From Glomus cerebriforme (taxonomy: Eukaryota; Glomeromycota; Glomeromycetes; Glomerales; Glomeraceae), in NCBI GenBank assembly GCA_003550305.1, contig QKYT01000119.1:2334-23654 (forward strand): DNA of 21,321 nucleotides. Direction: 5' to 3'. Position numbers and translations under genes: made by a program. Shown here one piece after another: positions 10,891 through 19,780 of the stretch. Numbering within the stretch: position 1 is the stretch's first letter; each line of letters opens with the position of its first letter. The notes below the pieces were generated by a model. It had not been told where the DNA came from and searched no databases. It saw nothing but the letters and a program-made list of their open reading frames with translations.

Positions 10891-10990
10891 TGGAAACCCA
10901 ATTTTCATTAGGTATCCAAGATCAAAAAAAATTTAAAAACTTCATTAATATTAAGAACACATCATGAAAATTGGACAAGTTTCTATGGAA
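10891..10990. repeat. Imperfect inverted repeat
   Basis: The sequence tggaaacccaattttcat at 10891-10908 recurs inverted, with short insertions, as atgaaaattggacaagtttc at 10964-10983 followed by tatgga. The loop is about 55 bp and A-rich. It could be a small foldback element or a relic of one; there is no coding content. Confidence 0.4.
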
Positions 10991-11026
10991 ATGTATAGCC
11001 TACTGATTTTTCTTTTATTCTTTTTT

Positions 11027-11046
11027 TTTAGTTTAGTTTAGTTTAG
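11027..11046 (+). repeat. (TTTAG)4 microsatellite
   Basis: Four contiguous TTTAG units follow a T run. It is a simple repeat with no associated feature. Confidence 0.8.
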
Positions 11047-11260
11047 TTCACTTTTTCCTAGTGCGTTTTTACTCTATTTGGATTTTCACTATAGCATTAA
11101 TAGTCTACCCATTAGGGGTGTTCAGCCACAATATGTACAGTACTTAGTTACGTTTGTGGCGTATCCAATATCTAAATAAAAAAAAATAATATCATCATGA
11201 CAAAAGCAAAAATATTGGATGCTAAGATTAGAATGTGTAAGGATCAACAATTTATATGTC

Positions 11261-11495
11261 TGTTGTAGCCCAAACACTACCATGTCCCAAATCAAACTTG
11301 GGAATACCTTATATCCGAAACTTGACCATGTCCCAAACTAATCCAGTCTTAAATGGTAGTTTGAGACGTCTTAAACATTTAAAATTTACTAGTTTTGTTT
11401 GGGATATGGTTAATTTTCGGACATAGGATTGTCCCAAGTTTGATTTGAGATATCCCAAGTCGGATTCGGGACATGGTTACGTTTGGGCTACAACA
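11261..11495. mobile_element. MITE/foldback element with nested inverted repeats and TGTC flanks
   Basis: The 15-bp ends tgttgtagcccaaac (11261-11275) and gtttgggctacaaca (11481-11495) are perfect inverted copies and continue into an accatgtccc match. A second perfect pair lies inside: atcaaacttggga (11291-11303) with tcccaagtttgat (11432-11444). This pair is offset by 21 bp, because the right arm carries an extra copy of a catgtccc/tcccaag-type unit. TGTC occurs directly on both flanks (11257-11260 and 11496-11499), compatible with a 4-bp target-site duplication. No coding capacity is visible. Confidence 0.7.
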
Positions 11496-11792
11496 TGTCC
11501 AACATCATTAACAATCATATTATATATTTGATATTAGAGATCATTCAAAATGGATTATTCATAAAATAATCACGTTGGGGTGGCAAGATAAACTGCTTAG
11601 CCTAACCAGAGAAATTAGGTAAAGCCTTTTCACTATTCTAAATTAAAATAAAAATTGTCTATGTTATAGTTATATAGGGTGATATATGTATTATGAATTA
11701 AAAAAATCTATAGTGGGGTCATTATGAAGGAAAACAGATCTATGGTGAGTCCAAGAACCTGAGTGGAGAAAATTAGAAGATGTTCAAATGAA

Positions 11793-11978
11793 TCATAGGT
11801 CATTGGCATAAAGGCGTTGCCAGTCTGTGCTATTACTGGCATTAGCAGTAGGAGCAGCGTTTAGTTTTTTGACCTGGTTTAGGCTGATTGAGATGTTTGG
11901 ATCTTTTAGTAATGTGTAGAGATTTCTTTCATTCAATGCAGGCATTGAAATGTGATAGCCACATCTACAAAGATCCAT
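11793..11978 (-). CDS. Possible 61-residue protein of unknown function (weak)
   Basis: A minus-strand frame runs from ATG at 11978 to a stop at 11793. Its product begins MDLCRCGYHISM and has less of the Asn/Lys/Ile bias seen in random A+T-rich frames here. It lies in a block (about 11560-12560) that is visibly G-rich on the plus strand compared with its surroundings. I recognise no family. It could be a first exon, part of a transposon relic, or chance. Confidence 0.2.
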   Translation of the reverse strand: MDLCRCGYHISMPALNERNLYTLLKDPNISISLNQVKKLNAAPTANASNSTDWQRLYANDL

Positions 11979-12820
11979 AATAAAAAAGTGAAAAAATCAA
12001 TAATGTGTGAGTGTCTTTGTTCCTTTTTGGGAAAATAGTTAACAAAGCATCGCTTAAGGCTTTAGGAATTAATTGATGTGAAAGGAGGATGAGATGTGGA
12101 TTATGTTAATGTAAGTTCATCAAATGAGGGAAGATTATAATTTAACTTTTTTATCTCAGAAAGCGGGATTGCAGATATTTGTTTGTTGTGTAAAAATTAA
12201 ATGAAGGATGAATAGTGTGATTTGAGTAAAGCAGAATGTCTGGTGCATAAGTCCGATTGACATGAAGGATGACTGCAGATAAATTGAGAAAAAGTTACAT
12301 TGAAGTACATCGCAGGTTAATAATAAAATATTAAGGGATTTAATTTTGTAGGAAATATAAGAGCTGAGTTCTAAAGAGGTAGCAGATGAAAAGGGATTTA
12401 TTTGAGCTAATATTCTGTAAGGAAAAATCTATGGGAACATTGTGAGATAAAGATAAAATAGGGTGGTTGTGGTGAGTGTTAATGAAATTATTAAAGTGTT
12501 TGCATGCGAAAATGTTAAGAGTCCATTTTCAGACTGGTTTTTCGTATTACTATTAATTAAAAGCAAACCAATTAATTAAATCCCTCCTATATTGTCACAC
12601 TGTAGAGATGAAAAAACATCATCACTCAATCAGGAACTTAATACAATAAAGCTAAATATAAGATATATATATTCCAATTCAACTTATTTGTTTCTTTTAA
12701 CATTTATTTATATTCTTCATATTTCATTAAAAAATGTGGTTAATATTTTAGATCTGAAAATTTGATAAAAGAAAATAATTGTTTCAATTTGCAACTAAAT
12801 ATCTTTTCAAAAATCAAAAA

Positions 12821-12839
12821 TTTTTTTTTAAAAAAAAAA
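12821..12839. repeat. T9A10 palindrome
   Basis: Nine T are followed directly by ten A, a self-complementary tract able to extrude a hairpin. Similar tracts recur at 17548-17569, 18841-18859 and 18942-18957, all in gene-free DNA. Confidence 0.85.
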
Positions 12840-12956
12840 GTTAAAAAGGACCTACGACTTTAATAATAATAAAAAAAAATCTAGAATAATAAGTTTAATA
12901 TAACCGATAAATTGCTCAAGTGTATTCTAAGACACTAAATGAGCTTTCGTTCATCG

Positions 12957-12957
12957 N
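12957..12957. other. Ambiguous base (n)
   Basis: This is the only undetermined base in the window, located in gene-free DNA. It marks an unresolved position in the assembly and affects no predicted gene. Confidence 0.95.
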
Positions 12958-13857
12958 CCTATTTTTTGAGTTTACGTAAATTCACGAAAATGTTTTAACC
13001 CGTCCTAATTTTGCTACTATTGTTATTCATTTTCTAAATGATGATAACCTTTAGCGAATTTATCACTTTAAAATTATTTATTTATTATAACTTGTCCATT
13101 CTTAAATTAGTGATCTTATCTTATACCGTAAGATCAAAATTATCATAACACGTTTATATATAATGGTTTAATTTTAGATTTAATTTTTTTTAAAATATTA
13201 TCTTATAAATTATCATTTAGCCATTTAGGTTCATATTGGATATCTTATCCATTTATTTTATGCAATTAATAATATAACGTACAATAATTAATATATAATT
13301 TACATACATCGGTTGTAGGAATATGGATGGCAGCTAAAGTTTTCTAGAAAAATAAGCAACAGTAATACAGCTCGGTAAAGTAGAGGTAACTAATTGATTT
13401 ACCTTCATTTGTTCTTATTTTTCTTTACTTTTCCCATTTTATAATTTATTAAACTTTTACAATAATATATAAATAGCAAACGGTAGAGTTTTGTGCATTT
13501 TTTTCATTATGTAAACTTTATATTTAAATAAATAAAAATGAGTTTTCTTTTTGATTCTCTTATCAATTAAATTAGCATTACAGTTTACTTTTTTCTCTTT
13601 TTAAATCAAATTTCACTAAACTAGAAGAACTACTAAATTATTTAAAACATTCTTTTTTCTCACAAAAAGCTAGGGATATTAATTTGCATAAATACTTAAA
13701 TTAAAACCTTATATTAATTACAAACTTAAGAAATTGCAATAAATCTTATTTTAAAATCTTTTTTTTTTTAATCTTTTAAAATTGTTGGCACAGCATATTG
13801 AAAACAATTTTTCCAAATGATTTTTTGAATTATGGTTAGATTAGATGCAAGCTCTAA

Positions 13858-13867
13858 TATATAAAAA
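13858..13867 (+). promoter_or_regulatory. Upstream TATA-box candidate for the kinase-Sel1-ankyrin gene
   Basis: TATATAAAAA followed by gcgct lies about 207-216 bp upstream of the ATG at 14074. The paralogue at 19781 has a similar element (TATAAAAG followed by tccgct) further upstream. A second, weaker TATA-like site (tttataaat) is at 13982-13990. Confidence 0.4.
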
Positions 13868-13943
13868 GCGCTGTTCAATCATTGGCGTAAAAGCCATAAT
13901 GAAATGATCAGACTTTCGACTAACCACAAATTGATAAACCATT

Positions 13944-14038
13944 CTCGTTTGGTATAGTAATACTAGACTAATCGAGTCTCATTTATAAATCAAATTTATT
14001 TTTTAAACACAAAAAAAAAAAGAGTAGCGTAAAAATTA
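13944..14038 (+). promoter_or_regulatory. Proximal promoter/leader shared with the third kinase paralogue
   Basis: The blocks tcgtttggta (13945-13954) and tagcgtaaaaatta (14025-14038), separated by a TATA-like stretch and an A run, recur in the same order before the gene at 19781. The second block ends 35 bp before the ATG here and 31 bp before it there. This supports duplication of gene plus promoter, and co-regulation of the two copies. Confidence 0.6.
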
Positions 14039-14073
14039 AAATTCCACCTGTAGAAATTTTTCCATACCCAAAA

Positions 14074-17000
14074 ATGTCTAATAACGCCGAACTTAAAATC
14101 ACCAACAATTCAGATGAGGGGATTAACTGGATTGAAGCTGCTATTTCTAATAAATACATTAAATATTATTTATTTGAAAATTTTTATAATATTACTAAAA
14201 TTGGTTCCGGATCATTCGGAATAGTTTATCGTGCAAATTTGAAAAATTCCTATAAATATTTCGCATTGAAATCTTTTATTAATTTTAATAACGCCACAGT
14301 TACAGAAATTAATCGTGAGGTAATTATAACATATAAACATAAAGCATATTTCTAATTTCTTAATTTAATATCTATTTATTACTTAGATAAAACTTCAGCG
14401 TGAAGTCGATTTTCATGATAATGTTATCAGTTTTTATGGTGTCACTTCAAATTGGGGTATGATAAGTTTTAATAATATTATTAATAAAAAAAATTAAATT
14501 AATTCTGATGTTTTCTCTTTTAAAAGAAAATCAAAGGAAAAAATATTGGTTGGTATTGGAATATGCTGATAGCGGAAGTCTCCGAAACTATTTGAAAGAC
14601 CATTTTGAACAACTTACTTGGAATGATAAATTTGAACTTGCATTTCAATTGGCTCATGCTGTATCATGTTTGCATAATGAAGGAATCGTACATCGTGATT
14701 TGGTAATTCATTTATATGTTATATTGTGATATTAATATTTTAATTGGATTTAATAGTTTACTTATTGTATTTAATAATAGCATTCCAATAATATATTAGT
14801 CCATCAAAATACCATCAAATTGGCCGATTTTGGTTTGTCAAAACGGATTGATGAATCATCCAACTCTCGATCAAAAATATTTGGAGTGGTTCCTTATGTT
14901 GATCCAAAATTATTTCATCGATCAAGAAGTAGCAATAACCAATTGCAAATATATTCATTAAATAACAAGAGTGATGTTTATAGTATTGGTGTACTCTTGT
15001 GGGAGATATCTAGTGGCAAACCACCTTTTTGTAATGAACTACATGATGCTGGGTTAACTCTGGAAATTTTACAAGGCTATAGAGAAACACCTATTCCTAA
15101 TACACCCGAAGATTATGTAAAGATATATACTGGTAAATGTAATTTTAATTTACGATTTATGAGTAATATTGATTTAATTAAAAAGTTTTTTTTTTTTTTT
15201 TTTTTTTTGTAGATTGTTGGAATGGCGAACCAGATGATCGTCCAACTATCAATCAGGTAGTTGATGGATTAAATATGATCATTATAAAAGAAAATATCAT
15301 TATAAAAGAAAATATCATTATAAAAGATTTTCATCTTTATAATTGTAATAAGAATATCCAATCATCAAGTAACCAACATTTTATTCCTGAAAATCCTATT
15401 AATAATTCATTACATGGAGATTTATCTCAACTTATTCAAAATTTTCATAATATGAATACACAAGAAATAGAATCTTCAAGCAATCAATTTGAGAATAATT
15501 TTATTATGTTAGTTGAAGAAATAGTTAGTCTACCTAGTAAAGATAATTGTGGAAATTATAAACAAGAAATCCTTAGTTATCTTAATAATCATAATATAAC
15601 TTTACAAGAAATTAATAATTTATTATTAAACAATCAAAATCATTCAAATTCTATTGTTTTACTTGGAATATTTAATCATTTAGGAATCGGAACAGATGTT
15701 GATGAACAAAAAGCATTTGAATTATATCAAAAGGCTGCAAATTTAAACAATGCAAATGGAATAAATAGTTTGGGATATTGTTACCAACATGGAATTGGAA
15801 CCAGTGTTGATAGGAAAAAAGCATTTGAATTATATCAAAAAGCTGCAAATCTAGGGGATCCAAGTGAAATAAATAATTTTGAATATTATAATAATGGAGT
15901 TGAAACTAGTATTGAAAAACAAAAACTCTATCAAAAAACTACAAATTTAACTCCATCTCAACCACAACCCTATCAACAGCAACAACTTCAACCACAGCAG
16001 CCATATTATCCTATTAATAATAATATTTTACAATACCAATATCAACAAAATTATCAAGAAATATTGGGAGTAAATAATCAACAAATCAATGTTCCTCCTC
16101 CTCGATCACAACTCTATCAACAACAACCATCTCAACCACAGCAGCCGTATCAACATTCTCAATATTATCCCATTAATAATAATATTCCACAATACAAATA
16201 TCAACAAAATTATCACATGTCAGAAGTAAATAATCAAATTTCTTTTCAACCTGTAAGTTATTAAATCAGTTATTAAATCCAACTTTGCTATTACAATTTC
16301 AAAAATAATTATACTTATACTTTCCTTTGTAATTATTAGATTAGCATTCATCCATTACAAAATCCACATGAATGCACATGTGCAGATGTATTAACAAAAT
16401 ATATTGAAAAATACCAAAACACACGTGGTTTTGTTGAATCAGATAAATGTCATGCGGGATATCATGCTGGAATAGGAGATATTGTTGGATTAGGATGGCA
16501 TTTATATTATGACAGAAAAGTTGATGGATATTATAATTTTAGTGATATGTCAGATAAACTGGTGTTAATCACAGCAAAATTCTGCGGAAAAAAGAATTTA
16601 AATATTATGTTTCAATGTCTTAAAGAATATGGAGCAAATTTTGAAGTTACAACGAAAAAAAAACAGGAAAACAGCGTTTCATTTATTATTCTTTAATGTA
16701 GCACTTCGTAATAAAATAACTGACAAAGATAATAAAGATAAACTTAAAAAATTTCACGAAGTATTATTTCAAGCAATTAAATTTTTGAAAGAAATGGGAT
16801 GTAATATCAATGCAAAAGATGAAGATGGAATGACAGTATTATCATATTTTCTTGGAGAAAAATTTTCACATTACGAGATATCACCAGTTATACAAGCACT
16901 ATTGGATAATGGAGCAGATTCAAACATACCAGTTATTATATTTGATGTATTTGATCAGGGAGAATTTGATGCAAAAACATCTTTATTACAAGCAGTACGA

Positions 17001-17318
17001 AATAAATGGCCAACTTATGTACTAGAAATGATTATTAGACATGGTGTAGATATTAAGGCCATTAATAATGAAGGTATGAGTGCATTAGCTATAGCAACTC
17101 AAGCTAAAGATATAGCTACAATGACTTGGATGTTAGATAATATTAGTATAATAAGGGATAAGGATAGTGTTAAAATTGCTAAAAAATTTGCTGGAAACTT
17201 TACTACTAAAGAATATAAATTATTAAAAAAGAAAAGAAGTAAAATCATGTTATCTAATGATTTATCTTTTTATTCTTCTGTTAATAGTATTAATAGTAGT
17301 GAATTAAAAAAGAAATAA
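14074..17318 (+). CDS. Kinase with Sel1 repeats, Q/N/Y/P-rich segment and ankyrin repeats (frameshifted in an A9 run)
   Basis: Proposed exons are 14074-14319, 14387-14456, 14527-14702, 14781-15132, 15213-16252 and 16340-17318. The kinase (about 35-300) is complete: GSGSFG (44-49), ALK lysine 66, LVLEYADSG hinge, HRDLHSNN (161-168), DFG (180-182), YVDP in the APE position, SDVYSIG and DDRPT. A linker with LSQLIQNF follows, then two clear Sel1 repeats and a degenerate third (about 427-525; GIGT...AFELYQKAANL). Next come a Q/N/Y/P-rich segment (about 530-628) and, in the last exon, three or four ankyrin-type units (MTVLSYFLGE, ALLDNGADSN, MIIRHGVDI, ALAIATQ). The frame is interrupted at 16655-16663: the upstream frame stops at 16694-16696, and the ankyrin frame is offset by one base. 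With the shift ignored the protein is about 953 residues; as written it is 746. Sel1 and ankyrin repeats suggest protein binding by a cytosolic signalling kinase. Substrates are unknown. Confidence 0.8.
15278..15327 (+). repeat. 18-bp tandem repeat after the kinase domain
   Basis: Two full copies and one partial copy of an 18-bp unit (atcattataaaagaaaat) encode repeated IIIKEN. The chimera at the window start has a single copy at this position. Confidence 0.9.
15956..16243 (+). repeat. 150-bp-spaced duplication in the Q/N/Y/P-rich region
   Basis: Two diverged copies, starting at 15956 and 16106, each encode roughly QPQQPY...YYPINNNI-QY-YQQNY...VNNQ. The phase is kept. The segment is rich in Gln, Tyr, Asn and Pro, like intrinsically disordered, prion-like sequence. 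Confidence 0.8.
16655..16663 (+). other. A9 run at the frameshift of the kinase-Sel1-ankyrin gene
   Basis: With nine A the upstream frame reads TTKKKQENSV and stops at 16694-16696. With eight A it would read TTKKNRKTAFHLLF and continue through the ankyrin repeats to 17318. A homopolymer length error or a true one-base insertion is the simplest reading. Confidence 0.75.
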
Positions 17319-17547
17319 GTAATATAAAAATAAGATGCCATGATTGATAAATGGGAATGAAAAATTAATAATTTGCTTTATTTAATTTATTTTGAATATT
17401 GGTATTTAAATATTACATTACGATATATTGAATAGGATGACAAATAATAATGCTTGAATTTGATAATTCTGATAAGTTATTTTATCTAATAAATAATTTA
17501 TTTAGCAATTGAAAATAAATCGATAAAATATTCAATTATTCATTCAA

Positions 17548-17569
17548 TTTTTTTTTTTTAAAAAAAAAA
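17548..17569. repeat. T12A10 palindrome
   Basis: Twelve T are followed by ten A, then gtta. The same junction with trailing gtta is found at 12821-12843. Confidence 0.85.
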
Positions 17570-17871
17570 GTTATTTCTAAGAAAATAATGCAAAATTAAT
17601 TAAAGACTTTAAATGGTATTTGATCAAAAAGCTAACTCATTATAGTTTAGCAGAAAATAGGACATATAAACGATTCATGTGCATAGAATTCTATAATTCA
17701 GTTAAATTCACATATTCATCGACATTTAAAACTTTCGGTAAGAGTATGATTAATTTCAAGGTTTTATCGTATTTCAATTTTAAATTATCAACAGTCACAT
17801 GAATGATTATAATTCTTTGTAATTTTTTATTTGTGTTCACTTTTCTTTTATAGATTACACAAAATGCAGTC

Positions 17872-18266
17872 ATCAATTCCAATGAATAGATTAGTTGGAT
17901 CGAAAAAGCTACAGTAATTCTAAATTATTACAAATACGAAGATTTTCACAATATTGAATAAAATCACATCCCGATGAAAGTATAGAATATATAATATGTA
18001 GTAAATTCAGTAGTATGAAAAAGTAGCAATTCTAGGAAATTATTCTGGCTCAATTGAGAGGACTAATAGAGGACTGTTAATAGTATCAGATCACAAAAAA
18101 AGCCATTGACTATTTAGACAATTAGCGATAAATTACTGTATTTCAAAATGCAGATGTAGTTTCAAGAACAATTCTACCATGGTTTTTACCGTTATTTACG
18201 TCTTCGATTTAAGGACGATAATGACTTCGGTTAGTTTGTTAATTTGTTTCAATAACTTCAAATTGG
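17872..18266 (+). pseudogene. Decayed copy of the kinase 5' end
   Basis: From 17872 one frame reads INSNE-stop-ISWIEKA and then YYKYEDFHNIE. It parallels NNSNEGINWIEEAISN and FENFYNI at the start of the intact kinase at 19781 and of related family members. In-frame stops occur at 17884-17886 and 17956-17958. At 18255-18266 acttcaaattgg repeats the last bases of kinase exon 2, at a spacing close to that expected (about 316 bp from the NI codons, against 268 bp in the intact gene). No exon 3 match follows. I take it as a truncated, stop-ridden duplicate; the second anchor is short and could be chance. Confidence 0.45.
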
Positions 18267-18840
18267 TGTATAGTGACAACTAATTTTAATTAAAGCATCC
18301 AAAAAAAAATGGAATATTAACAATGAAGCCTCATCAATTTAAAAGTTTGCTTAACACATAAAAAAATCATGTCATGTGACAGTATTCGATACTTCCCAAT
18401 TGAGCGTCTCAAAAAAAAAAAAATCCTGAAACAAAGTGTCGCTGAGAGAAAAAGAAAATAAAAGTTTAATACGAATGATGATAAGCAAAAAACTCAACAC
18501 TCTAAAAATTTACCGCGTTTCTAAATCAAAAAAAAAACAAGCAAGGATATCGAATGAATTTATTTATTTATTTGATTTAAGAATAAATTATCTGCTGTAA
18601 TAATTCCGAAGCAAAAATTGGTAACGGAGCATTGCAAACAAGTATATCCTCATCTAATGGTTTTTATTCATGATATTCCTGCTGATATCTTTATTATAAT
18701 CAAGGATTGAGATGAAAGTATAAAGTTTCTTGCGTTGCGCATATTTTTTCTTTATATTGCGTCAAGCTTTGGCGAAATTCTAAATCATAAAAATATCACC
18801 ACGAACGAGATTTGCGAAATGTTCAAAATTTAACTTTAAC

Positions 18841-18859
18841 TTTTTTTTAAAAAAAAAAA
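18841..18859. repeat. T8A11 palindrome
   Basis: Eight T are followed by eleven A in gene-free DNA. A fourth, weaker tract (T5A11) lies about 100 bp downstream at 18942-18957. Confidence 0.8.
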
Positions 18860-19420
18860 CAATTTTTAAATTGGATTATATATATGCATTTTTTTGTTTG
18901 ATGTTCGCGGCAAATAAAATGCCAATAATTTAATATTTTTATTTTTAAAAAAAAAAAGGAATAATGTGACGAGAATCACGCTAATATTAATATTGTCATT
19001 TAGTAATTAATGAACACTATTTTACTACAAAATTAACGAGTTAATAAAAAATTGAAAATTTTAAAATAGAAATTCCAACGAAAAAAAATATAATTTTCTA
19101 TTAAAAATAATATCTCTTATTTTTTCATGATTTCGTTATTTACACTGAATAACATTATGTTCTTTAAAATTATCCTTATTCTTGACAAATTACTTTATCA
19201 TTTTATCGACCCATCTTGAAATTAGAGAAATGATATTCATCATCTTTTAATTTTAAATTCAAAGCTTAAATATAAACGAAAGCATGTGTTAAATTTAACA
19301 TATAATAGATTAAAAAAAAAATAAATTTTAGAAACATAAAACGAACAAGATTATGTTTCGTGACTTGAATTATTTTATCTTGTTTATTACCTTTTGCGGG
19401 CGGTAACAATCAAAACTCTT

Positions 19421-19428
19421 TATAAAAG
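19421..19428 (+). promoter_or_regulatory. TATA-box candidate upstream of the third kinase
   Basis: TATAAAAG is followed by tccgct and then a pyrimidine-rich stretch. Just upstream is a G+C-rich motif flanked by an inverted ttacc/ggtaa pair (19387-19406). It lies about 350 bp before the ATG at 19781, so it would imply a long leader or an alternative start. The nearer site at 19700-19707 is the competing candidate. Confidence 0.35.
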
Positions 19429-19672
19429 TCCGCTATTTCTTCCTTTTCATTTCTTAATAATACTTTATTTTTGAATTTTGAGTTTTTTCCTTGGTCCTTA
19501 CCTTATTTGTTAGGATTTTCTCTTAATCTTTAACGTCTACGTTGTTTTTTTTAAGATTGTATTTAATTTAACTAGTGAAAATTTGATGATCCAATAATCG
19601 ACGGTCTATCTACTAATAGTTAACAATTTCCCAATTTAGAACTGGGCAAATTAATTGCTTGAGGCACAACAT

Positions 19673-19749
19673 ATTCGTTTGGTAATACAGTCTCTTATTT
19701 ATATATAGACAAAAAAAAAAAAAATAAATAAAAAATAGCGTAAAAATTA
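19673..19749 (+). promoter_or_regulatory. Proximal promoter/leader shared with the kinase at 14074
   Basis: It contains ttcgtttggtaatac (19674-19688), tatatata (19700-19707), an A-rich run and tagcgtaaaaatta (19736-19749), in the same order as before the kinase at 14074. The TATA-like site is about 75 bp before the ATG, a usual distance for a fungal core promoter. Confidence 0.6.
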
Positions 19750-19780
19750 TCTTTCACACTAAGAAATTTTATATCCAACA

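Larger units (their letters stand above)
9989..14073. other. 4-kb spacer without a recognised gene
   Basis: This stretch separates the divergent promoters of the minus-strand kinase and the kinase-Sel1-ankyrin gene. It contains an imperfect inverted repeat (10891-10990), a short (TTTAG)4 run (11027-11046), a MITE-like element (11261-11495) and a more G-rich block at about 11560-12560 with one small minus-strand frame. A T-run/A-run palindrome lies at 12821-12839 and promoter elements near 13858-14038. The remainder is low-complexity A+T-rich DNA in which I see no coding signal. Confidence 0.7.
17319..19780. other. 2.5-kb spacer between two kinase paralogues
   Basis: No intact gene is visible. 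The stretch holds a T12A10 palindrome (17548-17569), a probable decayed kinase copy (about 17872-18266), two further T/A palindromes (18841-18859 and 18942-18957) and promoter candidates for the kinase at 19781. The rest is A+T-rich sequence with frequent stops in all frames. Confidence 0.7.

Noticed and set aside
11101..11225. Short inverted pair atccaatat/atattggat near 11164 and 11211
   Set aside because: It is only about nine bases long in A+T-rich DNA and lacks a second supporting feature.
9989..14073. tRNA or rRNA genes in the long spacer
   Set aside because: I found no cloverleaf-like set of arms, no GGTTCRA-type T-loop with matching stems, and no rRNA-like stretch.
17620..17882. Overlapping open frames on both strands
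   Set aside because: The products are short and of low-complexity composition, with no splice or family support. They sit in spacer DNA next to the decayed kinase copy.
18613..18627. Frame reading KIGNGA, like a kinase glycine loop
   Set aside because: It lacks any kinase-like sequence before or after and hits a stop after 19 codons, so it is most likely chance.
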